Part shown: positions 17,980 through 28,468 of the stretch, in pieces | How the letters are laid out: each line of letters begins with the position of its first letter | Numbering within the stretch: the first letter of the stretch is position 1 | Assembly: GCF_003725775.1 (NCBI RefSeq) | Contig: NZ_RJSG01000002.1 | Span: 620,001-684,000 of the forward strand | Direction: 5' to 3' | Origin: Nocardioides marmorisolisilvae | GTDB lineage: Bacteria; Actinomycetota; Actinomycetes; Propionibacteriales; Nocardioidaceae | Length of the DNA: 64,000 bases | Translations under genes and position numbers: made by a program | The notes under the pieces: generated by a model | What the model was told of the DNA's origin: nothing | The model's input: only the letters and a program-made list of their open reading frames with translations | Database searches by the model: none

Positions 17980-18609
17980 GTGAACGAGATCTCCAGCCCT
18001 CAGATGAACGGCGGCGCCCCGTCGTACGGCCTCGACGACCACATCTACCAGCGCCTCCTGAAGGAGCGCACGGTCTTCCTCGGTTCCGAGGTCCGTGACG
18101 CCAACGCCAACGCGATCTGCGCGCAGCTGCTGCTGCTCTCCGCTGAGGACCCCGAGGCGGACATCTTCCTGTACATCAACAGCCCGGGTGGCTCGGTCGA
18201 CTCGGGCATGGCGATCTACGACACCATGAACTACATCCCGAACGACGTCGCCACCGTCGGCATGGGCCTGGCCGCCTCGATGGGCCAGTTCCTGCTGTGC
18301 GCCGGCGCGAAGGGCAAGCGCTACGCGCTGCCGCACTCGCGGATCATGATGCACCAGCCGTCGGGCGGCATGGGCGGCTCGGCCTCGGACATCAAGATCC
18401 AGGCCCAGCAGTCGCTGCACATCAAGAAGGTGCTGCTCGACCTGATCGCCCAGCACACCGGCCAGACGGTCGAGCAGATCGAGGCCGACGCCGACCGCGA
18501 CCGCTGGTTCACCGCACCCGAGGCCCTGGAGTACGGGTTCATCGACAAGGTGATCACCAGTGCCCGCGAAGCCGCCGACCAGGGCCGTCCGGCCCGGAAC
18601 AAGGACTGA
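17980..18609 (+). CDS. clpP1: ATP-dependent Clp protease proteolytic subunit 1
   Basis: 209 residues from GTG 17980. Serine protease of the ClpP fold: the catalytic Ser is in [11 protein letters not shown], His in SRIMMHQP and Asp in the [10 protein letters not shown] region. Actinobacteria make a mixed tetradecamer of ClpP1 and ClpP2 rings that works with ClpX or ClpC. TAGGGT (17967-17972) ends 7 bases before the GTG, consistent with a leaderless mRNA and with this start. clpP2 follows after 2 bases, so the two subunits are co-expressed. Confidence 0.95.
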   Translation: MNEISSPQMNGGAPSYGLDDHIYQRLLKERTVFLGSEVRDANANAICAQLLLLSAEDPEADIFLYINSPGGSVDSGMAIYDTMNYIPNDVATVGMGLAASMGQFLLCAGAKGKRYALPHSRIMMHQPSGGMGGSASDIKIQAQQSLHIKKVLLDLIAQHTGQTVEQIEADADRDRWFTAPEALEYGFIDKVITSAREAADQGRPARNKD

Positions 18610-18611
18610 CC

Positions 18612-19217
18612 ATGAACTACTACATCCCGCAGTGGGAAGAGCGCACCTCCTACGGCTTCCGGCGAATCGACCCGTACGGGAAGCTCTTCGAGGACCGGAT
18701 CATCTTCCTCGGCACCCCGATCAGCGACGACATCGCCAACGCGGTGATGGCCCAGCTGCTGTGCCTGGAGTCGATGGACCCGACCCGCGACATCCAGATC
18801 TACATCAACTCGCCCGGTGGCTCGTTCACCGCGATGACCGCGATCTACGACACCATGAAGTTCATCCAGCCGGACGTGCAGACGGTGTGCCTGGGCCAGG
18901 CGGCCTCGGCGGCGGCGATCCTGCTGGCGGCCGGTACGCCGGGCAAGCGGCTGGCGCTGCCGAACAGCCGGATCCTGATCCACCAGCCGTACACCGAGGG
19001 CACCTACGGGCAGTCCTCGGACATCGAGATCCAGGCCAACGAGATCCTGCGGATGCGCGAGCTGCTCGAGGAGCTCATCGCCGAGCACACCGGCAAGAGC
19101 CAGGAGGAGGTCAGTCGCGACATCGAGCGCGACAAGATCCTGACCGCCTCCGGCGCGGTGGAGTACGGCCTGATCGACTCGATCCTGGAGTCCCGCAAGG
19201 CTGCTGCGCTCGTCTGA
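18612..19217 (+). CDS. clpP2: ATP-dependent Clp protease proteolytic subunit 2
   Basis: 201 residues. Catalytic Ser is in [15 protein letters not shown] and His in [12 protein letters not shown], with Asp in the RDIERDKI segment. It starts [34 protein letters not shown], the usual ClpP2 N terminus in actinobacteria. It lies 2 bases after clpP1 and 167 bases before clpX. Together with ClpP1 it forms the protease barrel. Confidence 0.96.
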   Translation: MNYYIPQWEERTSYGFRRIDPYGKLFEDRIIFLGTPISDDIANAVMAQLLCLESMDPTRDIQIYINSPGGSFTAMTAIYDTMKFIQPDVQTVCLGQAASAAAILLAAGTPGKRLALPNSRILIHQPYTEGTYGQSSDIEIQANEILRMRELLEELIAEHTGKSQEEVSRDIERDKILTASGAVEYGLIDSILESRKAAALV

Positions 19218-19282
19218 GCGCGGCAGGGATCTCCAGGGAGAAATGACCGTGTCCGCCCCGCTTTCTGGCCCCGTACGTCGGT

Positions 19283-19300
19283 TCGACGGAGTACCGTCGA
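19283..19300. promoter_or_regulatory. Dyad in the clpP2-clpX intergenic region
   Basis: TCGACGG and CCGTCGA with a 4-base centre (AGTA). It lies about 85 bases upstream of clpX in the 167-base gap 19218-19384, which otherwise shows only GGGGAGAGG near the clpX start. It may be an operator or leader hairpin. Confidence 0.35.
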
Positions 19301-19384
19301 CTCAGCGTTCGGTGCCAGGTGCGGTGGCGGGCGCGCTGGACGAGGTCGGCCTAGTGCCGGCAAGAACGAGGGGAGAGGTCGCCC

Positions 19385-20662
<1,278 letters not shown>

Positions 20663-20669
20663 TCGTTCA

Positions 20670-20708
20670 GTTGCCACACCAGCGTCGGCAGCGACGCGCG
20701 TCGGCAAC
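20670..20708. terminator. Possible terminator after clpX
   Basis: GTTGCC (20670-20675) pairs with GGCAAC (20703-20708) around an inner hairpin GCGTCG-GCAG-CGACGC (20682-20697). There is no T run, so the call is weak. Confidence 0.35.
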
Positions 20709-20777
20709 CCTCACGTAGCAAACGAGCGCGTGGGCGAGTCCTGACCCAGCGGGGTGCTGCTGCCCTAGCCTGTGCTG

Positions 20778-21239
20778 GTGAGCGAGACGCACGCCGCTGA
20801 GCCGGGACCCGCACGTCGGGCGTTCTGGCTCCTGCTGGTCCCGATGGCCTCGGCGCTGGTCCCGTGGTTGGTGCTCGGGGCCGCTGATGCCCGGCCGGGA
20901 GGCCTCGCGATCCTGCTGGTCGCCGCGGCTCCTCTCATCGGAGCGCTCCTCGCGATTCGCTACGCGTTCGGCGCCCTGGTGCATTCGTGGCTGCTCGCCC
21001 CGTACGTCGCCGCGGCAGCCGTTTTCATGTTCGTCATCCTCGCGGCGGGCGACATCACCAGCGGCAGCCGGCTCGACTTCGGGCCGGCCACGGTCACCGG
21101 CGTGATCATGGTCGTCCTCGCCGGTGTCGGAGGAGTCGTCAGCTACGTCTGGGCGCCCGAGCCGGAGGAGGAGTCCGACTGGGAGGCCGAGCGCGACGCC
21201 CGGCGTGCCGCCGAGCGGAACGCCGAGACCGAGGCGTAG
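20778..21239 (+). CDS. Four-helix membrane protein of unknown function
   Basis: 153 residues. Hydrophobic segments are at about 14-34, 38-58, 66-90 and 103-123, followed by a charged, Glu/Arg-rich tail ([20 protein letters not shown]). I do not recognise the family. GTG 20778 is preferred over GTG 20772 because TAGCCT (20766-20771) ends 6 bases before it, the leaderless spacing found elsewhere in this window; 20772 would touch the -10 element. It is convergent with valS, with stops one base apart. Confidence 0.7.
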   Translation: MSETHAAEPGPARRAFWLLLVPMASALVPWLVLGAADARPGGLAILLVAAAPLIGALLAIRYAFGALVHSWLLAPYVAAAAVFMFVILAAGDITSGSRLDFGPATVTGVIMVVLAGVGGVVSYVWAPEPEEESDWEAERDARRAAERNAETEA

Positions 21240-21240
21240 G

Positions 21241-23865
21241 TCAGGAGTCCTCGGCGACCGGGGCCAGCTCGGCCTCGACGCTGAGCTCGTTCGCGTCGGT
21301 CGTCGTGAAGACCAGGTCCCCGACGATCTTGCCGACGTTGCGCAGGTCCTGGCTCGCGCTGCTGGCCGCCTCGACCAGCGCCGCCGGGCCGGAGATCTCG
21401 ACGCGGGACAGCTCGGCCCGCATCGACACCTTGGCGTTCGACTTGGCGCCGCGGATGCCGGCGAGCGCTGCCGCGACCGCACCGAGGATCGCGGAGTCTC
21501 CGGTCGGCTTCTCGCCGAACGACGGCCACGCGGCGTGGTGGACCGATCCTCCCCCGGAGTTTGCAGAGTGCCACCACGACCAGACCTCTTCGGTCACGTA
21601 CGGCAGGAACGGAGCGAGCAAGCGCAGCTGAACGTGAAGTGCAGTCGCGAGCGCCGCTTTCGCGGACCTCGTCGCCGCATCGCCGTCCTCGGCGTACGCG
21701 CGCTCCTTGACCAGCTCGAGGTAGTCGTCGCAGAACTCCCAGAAGAACTTCTCGATGACCTCGAGAGCGGTCGTGTAGTCGTAGGCGTCGAACGCGGCGG
21801 TGGCACGCTCGGTGACCTCGGCAAGGCCGGCGAGCAGTGCCTGGTCGACCGGCTCGGTGATCTGCGCCGGGTCCGGGTCGGTGGCCCCGACGCCGCCGAG
21901 CACGAACTTCGAGGCGTTGAGGACCTTCATCGCCAGTCGGCGGCCGACCTTCATCTGCGACTCGTCGAAGGGGGAGTCCAGACCGGGGCGCGCCATGGCC
22001 GCGCGCCAGCGGACCGCGTCGGCGCCGAACTTGTCGAGGATCTCGGTCGGGACGACGACGTTGCCCTTCGACTTCGACATCTTCTTGCGGTCCGGGTCCA
22101 CCACGAAGCCGGACATCATCGCGTGCGTCCACGGAACCACGTGGTTCTCGTGGTGCGCGCGGACGACCCGGCTGAAGAGCCAGGTGCGGATGATGTCGTG
22201 CGCCTGGGTGCACAGGTCCATCGGGAAGGTGCGCTCGAACAGGTCCGGGTCGGACTCCCAGCCGCACGCGAGCTGCGGGGTCAGCGACGAGGTCGCCCAG
22301 GTGTCCATCACGTCCGGGTCGCCGATGAAACCGTTGGCCTGGCCGCGCTGCTCGGCGGTGTAGCCGACGGGGGCGTCGGTGGAGGGGTCGACCGGAAGGG
22401 CGTCCTCCGACGGCAGCAGCGGGTGCTCGTAGTCGGGCTCACCGTCGGCGTCCAGCGGGTACCAGACCGGGAACGGGATGCCGAAGAACCGCTGGCGCGA
22501 GACCAACCAGTCGCCGTTCAGGCCGCCGACCCAGTTGTCGTACCGGTGCTTCATGTGCGGCGGCACCCAGGTGATCTCGGCGCCGTCCTCGATGAGCTCG
22601 GTGCGCAGGTCGACGTCACGTCCGCCGTTGCGGATGTACCACTGGCGGGTCGCGACGATCTCGAGCGGCTTGTCGCCCTTCTCGTAGAAGTTCGTCATGC
22701 GCTGGGTCGGCTTCGGCTCGCCGTCGAGGTCGCCGGTCTCGCGCAGCTTGGCGACCATCTCCTCGCGCGCCGAGAAGGTCGTCTTGCCGGCCAGGTCGGC
22801 GTACGCGGCGCTCGCGGCGGGGGAGGACAGCCACTCCGGGGTCTCGCGCAGCAGGCGGCCGTCGCGCCCGATGACGGTGCGAACGGGCAGCTGCAGCTCA
22901 CGCCACCACTGCACGTCGGTGAGGTCACCGAAGGTGCAGCACATCGCGATGCCCGCCCCCTTGTCCGGCTCGGCGGCCTCGTGCGCGACGACGGGGATCT
23001 CCACGCCGAAGACGGGCGAGCTGACGGTCGTGCCGAACAGCGGCTGGTAGCGCTCGTCGTCGGGGTGGGCGATCAGGGCGACCACGGCCGGGATCAGCTC
23101 GGGGCGGGTGGTCTCGATGTGGATCGGCGTTCCGTCAGGACGGTGGAAAGCCACGCGGTGGTAGGCGCCCGGGTACTCGCGTGCCTCGAGCTCAGCCTGG
23201 GCGACCGCGGTCTGGAAGGTGACGTCCCAGAGCGTGGGAGCCTCCTGCAGGTAGGCCTCGCCGCGGGCGAAGTTGCGCAGGAAGGCACGCTGGCTGACGG
23301 TCTGCGCGTCCTTGCCGATGGTCGTGTACGTCGTGGACCAGTCGACCGAGAGGCCGAGCGTGCGCCACAGCGACTCGAAGACCTGCTCGTCCTCCTCGAC
23401 CAGCTGCTCGCAGAGCGCGATGAAGTTCGGTCGGGAGATGGCGATCTGCTTCTTCGGGTCCGGCTTCTCCGGTGGGGTGAAGTCCGGGTCGTAGGGCAGC
23501 GACGGGTCGCAGCGGACACCGAAGTAGTTCTGCACCCGGCGCTCGGTGGGCAGGCCGTTGTCGTCCCACCCCATCGGGTAGAACACCGCCTTGCCGGTCA
23601 TCCGCTGGTAGCGGGCGATCAGGTCGGTGTGCGTGTAGGAGAAGACGTGCCCGACGTGCAGGCTGCCGCTCACGGTCGGCGGCGGCGTGTCGATCGAGTA
23701 GACGTTGCTGCGGGGCTGGGTGCGGTCGAACTTGTAGGTCTCGGCCGCCTTCCAGCGCTCCGCCCAGGTGGCCTCCAGGCCCTCCAGAGCAGGCTTGTCC
23801 GGTACTACGACGCCGCTGGTGGCAGCGGTCGTCGTGGTCTCCGGCGTGCTCTGGGTGTCAGTCAT
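21241..23865 (-). CDS. valS: Valine--tRNA ligase
   Basis: 874 residues. Class I synthetase charging tRNA-Val. The HIGH motif appears as [15 protein letters not shown] near residue 55, and KMSKS as [15 protein letters not shown] near residue 600. The editing (CP1) domain and an anticodon-binding domain are present; the latter contains [16 protein letters not shown]. The C-terminal arm is shorter than in E. coli ValS, as in other actinobacteria. ATG 23865 is chosen because TAGAGT on the minus strand (23873-23878) ends 7 bases upstream. The clpX-valS-folC order is conserved in mycobacteria, here interrupted before folC. Confidence 0.97.
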   Translation of the reverse strand: MTDTQSTPETTTTAATSGVVVPDKPALEGLEATWAERWKAAETYKFDRTQPRSNVYSIDTPPPTVSGSLHVGHVFSYTHTDLIARYQRMTGKAVFYPMGWDDNGLPTERRVQNYFGVRCDPSLPYDPDFTPPEKPDPKKQIAISRPNFIALCEQLVEEDEQVFESLWRTLGLSVDWSTTYTTIGKDAQTVSQRAFLRNFARGEAYLQEAPTLWDVTFQTAVAQAELEAREYPGAYHRVAFHRPDGTPIHIETTRPELIPAVVALIAHPDDERYQPLFGTTVSSPVFGVEIPVVAHEAAEPDKGAGIAMCCTFGDLTDVQWWRELQLPVRTVIGRDGRLLRETPEWLSSPAASAAYADLAGKTTFSAREEMVAKLRETGDLDGEPKPTQRMTNFYEKGDKPLEIVATRQWYIRNGGRDVDLRTELIEDGAEITWVPPHMKHRYDNWVGGLNGDWLVSRQRFFGIPFPVWYPLDADGEPDYEHPLLPSEDALPVDPSTDAPVGYTAEQRGQANGFIGDPDVMDTWATSSLTPQLACGWESDPDLFERTFPMDLCTQAHDIIRTWLFSRVVRAHHENHVVPWTHAMMSGFVVDPDRKKMSKSKGNVVVPTEILDKFGADAVRWRAAMARPGLDSPFDESQMKVGRRLAMKVLNASKFVLGGVGATDPDPAQITEPVDQALLAGLAEVTERATAAFDAYDYTTALEVIEKFFWEFCDDYLELVKERAYAEDGDAATRSAKAALATALHVQLRLLAPFLPYVTEEVWSWWHSANSGGGSVHHAAWPSFGEKPTGDSAILGAVAAALAGIRGAKSNAKVSMRAELSRVEISGPAALVEAASSASQDLRNVGKIVGDLVFTTTDANELSVEAELAPVAEDS

Positions 23866-23944
23866 GGGCAGAACTCTACGGACGCACACGGTTGCGGTGA
23901 AAACCGGTTCTGGCCTGCGGATACCCCCGGCTAGTCTCGCGGCC

Positions 23945-24838
23945 ATGGGCTACGCGCTGGAGTTCTTCGACGACCCGCACGCCTTCCTCGCAGCGGCCGA
24001 GCCGTTGCTGTCCGCCGAGCCGGTCCGCTGCACGGTCGTCGCGTCGGTCACGGCCCGGCACGCCCGCAGCGGGGACAGCGCGCGACCCGTGGACGCCCCG
24101 GCTCCGTGGTGGGTCGTGGTCCGCGACGAGGCCGGGGTCCCGGTGTCGGCCGGGATGCGCACCGCGCCGATGGTTCCGTACCCGCCGTACCTGCTGGCGA
24201 TGCCCGAGGAGGCCGCCGTCCTGCTGGCCCGCACGCTGCACGAGCGCGGCGAGAGCGTGGAGGTCGTGAACGGCTACGTCCCGACGATCGATGTCTTCGG
24301 CGCCGCGACGATCGCGCTGTCCGGCGGTTCGCCGAGCGAGACCGAGCGGACCAGTCTGTACGAGGTCACCGAGCTGGTCGAGCCGCCGGCCGTCGAGGGC
24401 CGGTTCCGGATCGCCCGCGAGGACGAGGTCGACCTGGTCCAGGGGTGGTTCGACCTGTTCGGCCCCGATGCCTCCGAGCAGGCCGGCCGCGTCGATCCGC
24501 ACCCGGCCATCGAGACCCGGGAGAGCACCCGAGGCCGGATCGTGGCCGGCGACGTCTGGCTCTGGGAGGCACCGGACGGCACGCCGGTCTCGGTGACGGC
24601 GTTCAACCCGCCGAGCTTCGGGGTGGCCCGGGTCGGTCCGGTCTACACGCCGAAGGAGCACCGCGGCCACGGGTACGCCGCCGCGGGGGTCGCTGCGATC
24701 TCGCGTCGGCTGCTCGACGAGGGTGCACGGGTGTGCCTGTTCGCGGACGGGCAGAACAAGACCTCGACGGGCGTGTACCTGCGGCTCGGTTACCGGCCGA
24801 TCGCGGTGACGGGTGGTCTGCGGATCCTCGCTGGTTGA
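23945..24838 (+). CDS. GNAT-family N-acetyltransferase
   Basis: 297 residues. The C-terminal half carries the GNAT fold: [35 protein letters not shown] (acetyl-CoA-binding RGHGYA loop near 240) and LRLGYRPI near the end. The N-terminal half is a second, degenerate acyltransferase-like domain. The substrate is unknown. TAGTCT (23932-23937) ends 7 bases before the ATG, giving a leaderless mRNA divergent from valS. The last codons (LAG) and stop are contributed by the dispersed repeat at 24833-24851. Confidence 0.88.
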   Translation: MGYALEFFDDPHAFLAAAEPLLSAEPVRCTVVASVTARHARSGDSARPVDAPAPWWVVVRDEAGVPVSAGMRTAPMVPYPPYLLAMPEEAAVLLARTLHERGESVEVVNGYVPTIDVFGAATIALSGGSPSETERTSLYEVTELVEPPAVEGRFRIAREDEVDLVQGWFDLFGPDASEQAGRVDPHPAIETRESTRGRIVAGDVWLWEAPDGTPVSVTAFNPPSFGVARVGPVYTPKEHRGHGYAAAGVAAISRRLLDEGARVCLFADGQNKTSTGVYLRLGYRPIAVTGGLRILAG

Positions 24839-24851
24839 GCCCGTCGAAACC
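24833..24851 (-). repeat. Dispersed 19-bp repeat between GNAT and acyl-CoA dehydrogenase genes
   Basis: GGTTGAGCCCGTCGAAACC. It contains the TGA of the GNAT gene (24836-24838) and its last base is the last base of the convergent acyl-CoA dehydrogenase stop codon. Confidence 0.8.
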
Positions 24852-25900
24852 TAGTCCAGCGGGTCCAGGACGCCGTACCGGGTCAGGCCCGCCGACAGGG
24901 TCGAGAGCTGCTCGCGGGCATCGCCGAGCCAGTGGCTGAGCGCGGTGAGCCGCGAGGTGAAGTGACCGACGGAGTACTCGTCGGTGACGCCGATGCCGCC
25001 GTGCAGCTGGATCGCCTCCTGCCCGATCCTGCGCGCGGCCCGGATCGTCTGCAGCTTGGCCCGCGCCGCTGCGTCGCCGAGGGCGTCCTCGTCGCCGTCG
25101 GCGGCGACCAGCGTCGCCCAGGTGACGATCGACCGGGTCAGCTCGAGGTCGGTGTACATGTCCGCGGCCCGGAACGTCAGCGCCTGGAACCGGTTCAGCG
25201 TGACTCCGAACTGCTGCCGGGTGGTCAGGTAGGACGTCGTCAGGGCCAGCGCGGCCTCCATCGCGCCGACCGCCTCGTGGCAGGCAGCGATCTGGGCCCG
25301 GGCGCGCACCTTGCGCAGTACCGGGTCGACGAAGCCGCCGGCGCCGAGCGCGATCGCCCGGGAGCGGTCGAACTCCAGCAGCGCAGCCCGGCCGCCGTCG
25401 TGGGTCCGGTACCCGGTGACGCCCTCGGGGCGGTCGACCAGGAAGACCTGCCCACCGACCTCCCACACGATGGTGTCGGCCCGGGCACCCTGGATCACCG
25501 GTTCGGCGACCTCGCCCGAGGCGAAGGTCAGCAGCCGCTCGCCCGAGGCGACGCCCCCGAGGACCTCGGCCCGCTGCTCGTCGCTGCCGAGCTCGGCGAC
25601 CAGGCCGCTGGCCAGGACCACCGCGGCGACGTACGGCTCGGGCGCGAGCACCCGGCCGATCTCCTCCGCGACGAGGGCGACCTCGACCGGTCCTGCTCCC
25701 ATGCCGCCGTCGTCCTCGGCGAACGGCAGGCCGAGCAGGCCCATCTCGGCCATCCGGCCCCACAGGTCCTCGTCGTACCCGGGGTCGGTCGCGGTGACCT
25801 CCCGCCGGCGCTCGGAGTTCGTGGCCGGGTCGTACACCTTCAGCAGACCGCGGACCGCGTCGCGGAGGGCCTGCTGCTCGTCGTCGAGCTCGAAGTCCAT
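24851..25900 (-). CDS. Acyl-CoA dehydrogenase, short subunit
   Basis: 349 residues, shorter than the usual 380-400. The N-terminal helical domain (MDFELDDEQQALRDAVRGLL) and C-terminal helical domain (YLTTRQQFGVTLNRFQAL, AIQLHGGIGVTDEYSVGHF) are clear, but the middle beta domain lacks the usual FAD-facing WITNA/TEP motifs. It is 9 bases downstream of a second acyl-CoA dehydrogenase gene, a layout known from actinobacterial steroid degradation, where two unlike subunits form an alpha2beta2 enzyme with FAD bound at the interface. A heteromeric enzyme acting on a CoA thioester is inferred; the substrate is unknown. Confidence 0.88.
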   Translation of the reverse strand: MDFELDDEQQALRDAVRGLLKVYDPATNSERRREVTATDPGYDEDLWGRMAEMGLLGLPFAEDDGGMGAGPVEVALVAEEIGRVLAPEPYVAAVVLASGLVAELGSDEQRAEVLGGVASGERLLTFASGEVAEPVIQGARADTIVWEVGGQVFLVDRPEGVTGYRTHDGGRAALLEFDRSRAIALGAGGFVDPVLRKVRARAQIAACHEAVGAMEAALALTTSYLTTRQQFGVTLNRFQALTFRAADMYTDLELTRSIVTWATLVAADGDEDALGDAAARAKLQTIRAARRIGQEAIQLHGGIGVTDEYSVGHFTSRLTALSHWLGDAREQLSTLSAGLTRYGVLDPLD

Positions 25901-25909
25901 GTCAGCCCC

Positions 25910-27058
25910 TCACAGTCCCAGGATCGTTCCGGCGATGATCGTGCGCTGGACCTCGTTGGATCCGCCGTAGATCGACGCCTTGCGGAAGTTCAGGTACGTC
26001 GGCACCGCGTGCGCTGCCCACTCGGGAACGGTCTGCGATCCCGAGGAGAGCGAGAACGGGCCGGCCAGGTCGACCAGCAGCTCGGTGACGGCCTGCTGGA
26101 GCTCGGTGCCGCGCAGCTTGAGGACCGAGGAGGCCGGGTGCGGCTTGCCGTCCGTGGAGTTGGCGACGACCCGGAGCGCGGTGAGCTCGAGGGCGAGCAG
26201 CTCGTTCTCCAGCTCGACGAAGCGCGCGGCGAGCAGCGGGTCGCCGAGAGCGCCGAGCTGGACGGCGTGCTCCTTGGCCGTGGCCAGCGCCCGCTTGGTC
26301 GCCCCGACCGGGGCGACCCCGACGCGCTCGTTGCCCAGCAGGAACTTGGCCTGGGTCCAGCCCTGGTCGACCTCGCCGACCAGGTTCTCGCCGGGCACCC
26401 GGACGTTGTCGAAGAACACCTCGTTGACCTCGTAGCCGCCGTCGATCATCTTGATCGGCCGCAGGGTCACGCCGGGGGTGTCCATCGGGAACAGCAGCAT
26501 CGAGATGCCGGCCTGCTTCTTGACCTCGGGGTTGGTCCGGCACAGGCAGAAGATCCAGTCCGCGTGCTGACCCAGCGTCGTCCAGGTCTTCTGGCCGTTG
26601 ACGACCCAGTCGTCCCCGTCGCGCTCGGCGCGGGTGGTGAGCGATGCCAGGTCGGAGCCGGCGTTCGGCTCGGAGAAGCCCTGGCACCACCAGATGTCGA
26701 GGTTGCGGGTGGCGGGCAGGAACCGCTCCTTCATCTCCTGCGAGCCGAAGTGCGCGATCACCGGGCCGATCATCCCGGCGTTGAACGCCAGCGGCGGCGG
26801 GACGCAGGCCAGCTGCAGCTCCTCGTGCCACAGGTGCTTCTGCAGCGGCGTCCAGTCCTGGCCGCCCCACTCGACCGGCCAGTTCGGCACCGCGATGCCG
26901 GCCTGGTTCATCACCTGCATCGAGCGGACGAAGTCGTCCTTCTCCAGGTGCCGACCGGTGCGGACCTTCTCGCGGATGTCCTCGGGGATCTCGGTGGTGA
27001 AGAAGACGCGCATCTCCTCGCGGAACGCGGCCTCCTCCTCGGTGAGTCGCAGCCTCAT
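25910..27058 (-). CDS. Acyl-CoA dehydrogenase, long subunit
   Basis: 382 residues. Full acyl-CoA dehydrogenase with WCQGFSEPNAGSDLASL (flavin and substrate site near 125-140), DDWVVNGQKTWTT, and C-terminal FRKASIYGGSNEVQRTIIAG. It begins MRLRLTEEEAAFREEMRVFF. It resembles FadE proteins of sterol and branched-chain acyl-CoA degradation. It lies 10 bases after the hydrolase-cyclase gene and 9 bases before the short subunit; the three are probably one transcript. Likely partner: the 349-residue subunit next door. Confidence 0.92.
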   Translation of the reverse strand: MRLRLTEEEAAFREEMRVFFTTEIPEDIREKVRTGRHLEKDDFVRSMQVMNQAGIAVPNWPVEWGGQDWTPLQKHLWHEELQLACVPPPLAFNAGMIGPVIAHFGSQEMKERFLPATRNLDIWWCQGFSEPNAGSDLASLTTRAERDGDDWVVNGQKTWTTLGQHADWIFCLCRTNPEVKKQAGISMLLFPMDTPGVTLRPIKMIDGGYEVNEVFFDNVRVPGENLVGEVDQGWTQAKFLLGNERVGVAPVGATKRALATAKEHAVQLGALGDPLLAARFVELENELLALELTALRVVANSTDGKPHPASSVLKLRGTELQQAVTELLVDLAGPFSLSSGSQTVPEWAAHAVPTYLNFRKASIYGGSNEVQRTIIAGTILGL

Positions 27059-27068
27059 GCAGGCGACC

Positions 27069-28430
27069 CTAGCGAGCAGCCGCGACCCGGAACAGGTTCC
27101 AGCTGCCGGGCAGCCCCTTGAGGTCGTGCTCGCCGGCGTCCTCGGCCCGGTAGGGCGAACCCGCGATCAGGTCGGCCACGGTCCGGGTGACCAGCACCTC
27201 GCCGGCCGCAGCCAGGGCCGAGACCCGGGCGCCCACGTGCACCGCGATCCCGGCAACGTCGTCCCCGCGCAGCTCGACCTCCCCGATGTGCACGCCGGCA
27301 CGGATCGGCGTCCCGAGCGTGTTCATCGCGCGGGACAGGTCCAGGGCTGCGCCCACCGCGTCGCTCGGTCGCTCGAAGAGGGCGAGGTGACCGTCGCCGA
27401 GGTTCTTGCAGACCCGGCCGTCGTGACGCCGCACGTGCCGGTTCACGGTGCTGTCGACCTCGTCGAGCAGTGCCGACCAACGGTGGTCGGCGGTGGCGCT
27501 GAGCTGCTCGGTCGAGCCGACGAGGTCGGTGAAGAGCACCGTCATCAACCGGCGCTTGGCGTGCGCAGGTGCAGCGCTGTCGAGGCCGCTCTCGACGAAG
27601 GCCTCGATCGCCGACATCCGCTCTTCGAGCAGGTCGGTGAAGAACAGGTGGTCGGGACTGTCGAACTCGACGAGCTGCGCGCCGGGGACCTGCTCGGCGC
27701 AGAAGCGGGCACCTTCGACGGGCACCCAGCGGTCCCCGGTCGAGTGCAGCACGATCGTCGGCACCGTGATCCGGGGGAGCAGCGGCCGCACGTCCATCTG
27801 CAGGGTCGCCAGGATGTGTGCCTCGGCGGTTCTGGGGCCGACCCGCCCGCCCTCCTCGAACCAGTGCTGGAGGTCTCGGTCTCCGGCCTGGGTCGGCGCC
27901 ATCAGGCTGGTGATGTCCTGCGGGGTGCGGCCCTCTCCCGGGGCGGCCACCTCCTCCTGGATCGCACCGATGATCTCCAGTGGAACCCCGTGTGGCCAGT
28001 CCGGGCCGGTCAGCGGGCAGGGGCTGAACGCGAGCAGGATCAGCTTCTCGACGCGCTCGGGGTGCTCGACCGCGAGGTGGACCATGGCCTGGCTGTCCCA
28101 GCCGTTCGCCGACAGCACCGCCTTCTCCACGCCGAGGTGGTCGAGCACCGCGAGCACGTCGCCGGCCATCTGCTCGATCGTCGGCGCGACCCCGGGCCCG
28201 AGCGAGTCGGAGTACCCGACGCCGGGTCGGTCGACGGCGACCGTGGTGGCGAAGGTCGCCAGCCGGCGTTGGGCGCGGGCGCACCGCGGCTCCTCGAACA
28301 GGGCGGCGGCGGAGATCGTGCCGCCCGGCCAGAACACCATCACCGGGCCGTCGCCCAGCACGGAGTAGCCGATGTGCGCGCCGTCCCCGCGCGGGGCGTA
28401 GCCGATCCGTGGTGTCGCGGACACGCTCAC
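27069..28430 (-). CDS. Alpha/beta hydrolase-adenylate cyclase fusion
   Basis: 453 residues. Residues about 10-265 are an alpha/beta hydrolase fold (VMVFWPGG, VDRPGVGYSDSLGPG, the acid and histidine loops near DSPDHLFF). Residues about 280-445 are a class III cyclase with metal-binding Asp in TVLFTDLVGSTE, KNLGDGHLALF, and GVHIGEVELRGDDVAGIAVHVGARV. At the nucleophile elbow the family GxSxG is replaced by SANGWDSQ, so the hydrolase half may act as a ligand sensor for cyclase activity. It would make cAMP in the cytoplasm. Start is GTG; a TAGCCT -10 candidate on the minus strand is at 28455-28460. Co-transcription with the dehydrogenases links cAMP to their substrate, by inference. Confidence 0.88.
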   Translation of the reverse strand: MSVSATPRIGYAPRGDGAHIGYSVLGDGPVMVFWPGGTISAAALFEEPRCARAQRRLATFATTVAVDRPGVGYSDSLGPGVAPTIEQMAGDVLAVLDHLGVEKAVLSANGWDSQAMVHLAVEHPERVEKLILLAFSPCPLTGPDWPHGVPLEIIGAIQEEVAAPGEGRTPQDITSLMAPTQAGDRDLQHWFEEGGRVGPRTAEAHILATLQMDVRPLLPRITVPTIVLHSTGDRWVPVEGARFCAEQVPGAQLVEFDSPDHLFFTDLLEERMSAIEAFVESGLDSAAPAHAKRRLMTVLFTDLVGSTEQLSATADHRWSALLDEVDSTVNRHVRRHDGRVCKNLGDGHLALFERPSDAVGAALDLSRAMNTLGTPIRAGVHIGEVELRGDDVAGIAVHVGARVSALAAAGEVLVTRTVADLIAGSPYRAEDAGEHDLKGLPGSWNLFRVAAAR

Positions 28431-28468
28431 CCCCTGACTCGGCCTCCCGCGGTCAGGCTAGCGGCGGA

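Noticed and set aside
21124-23934. Very long plus-strand frame (936 codons) across valS
   Set aside because: Antisense of valS, whose class I synthetase motifs are intact on the minus strand.
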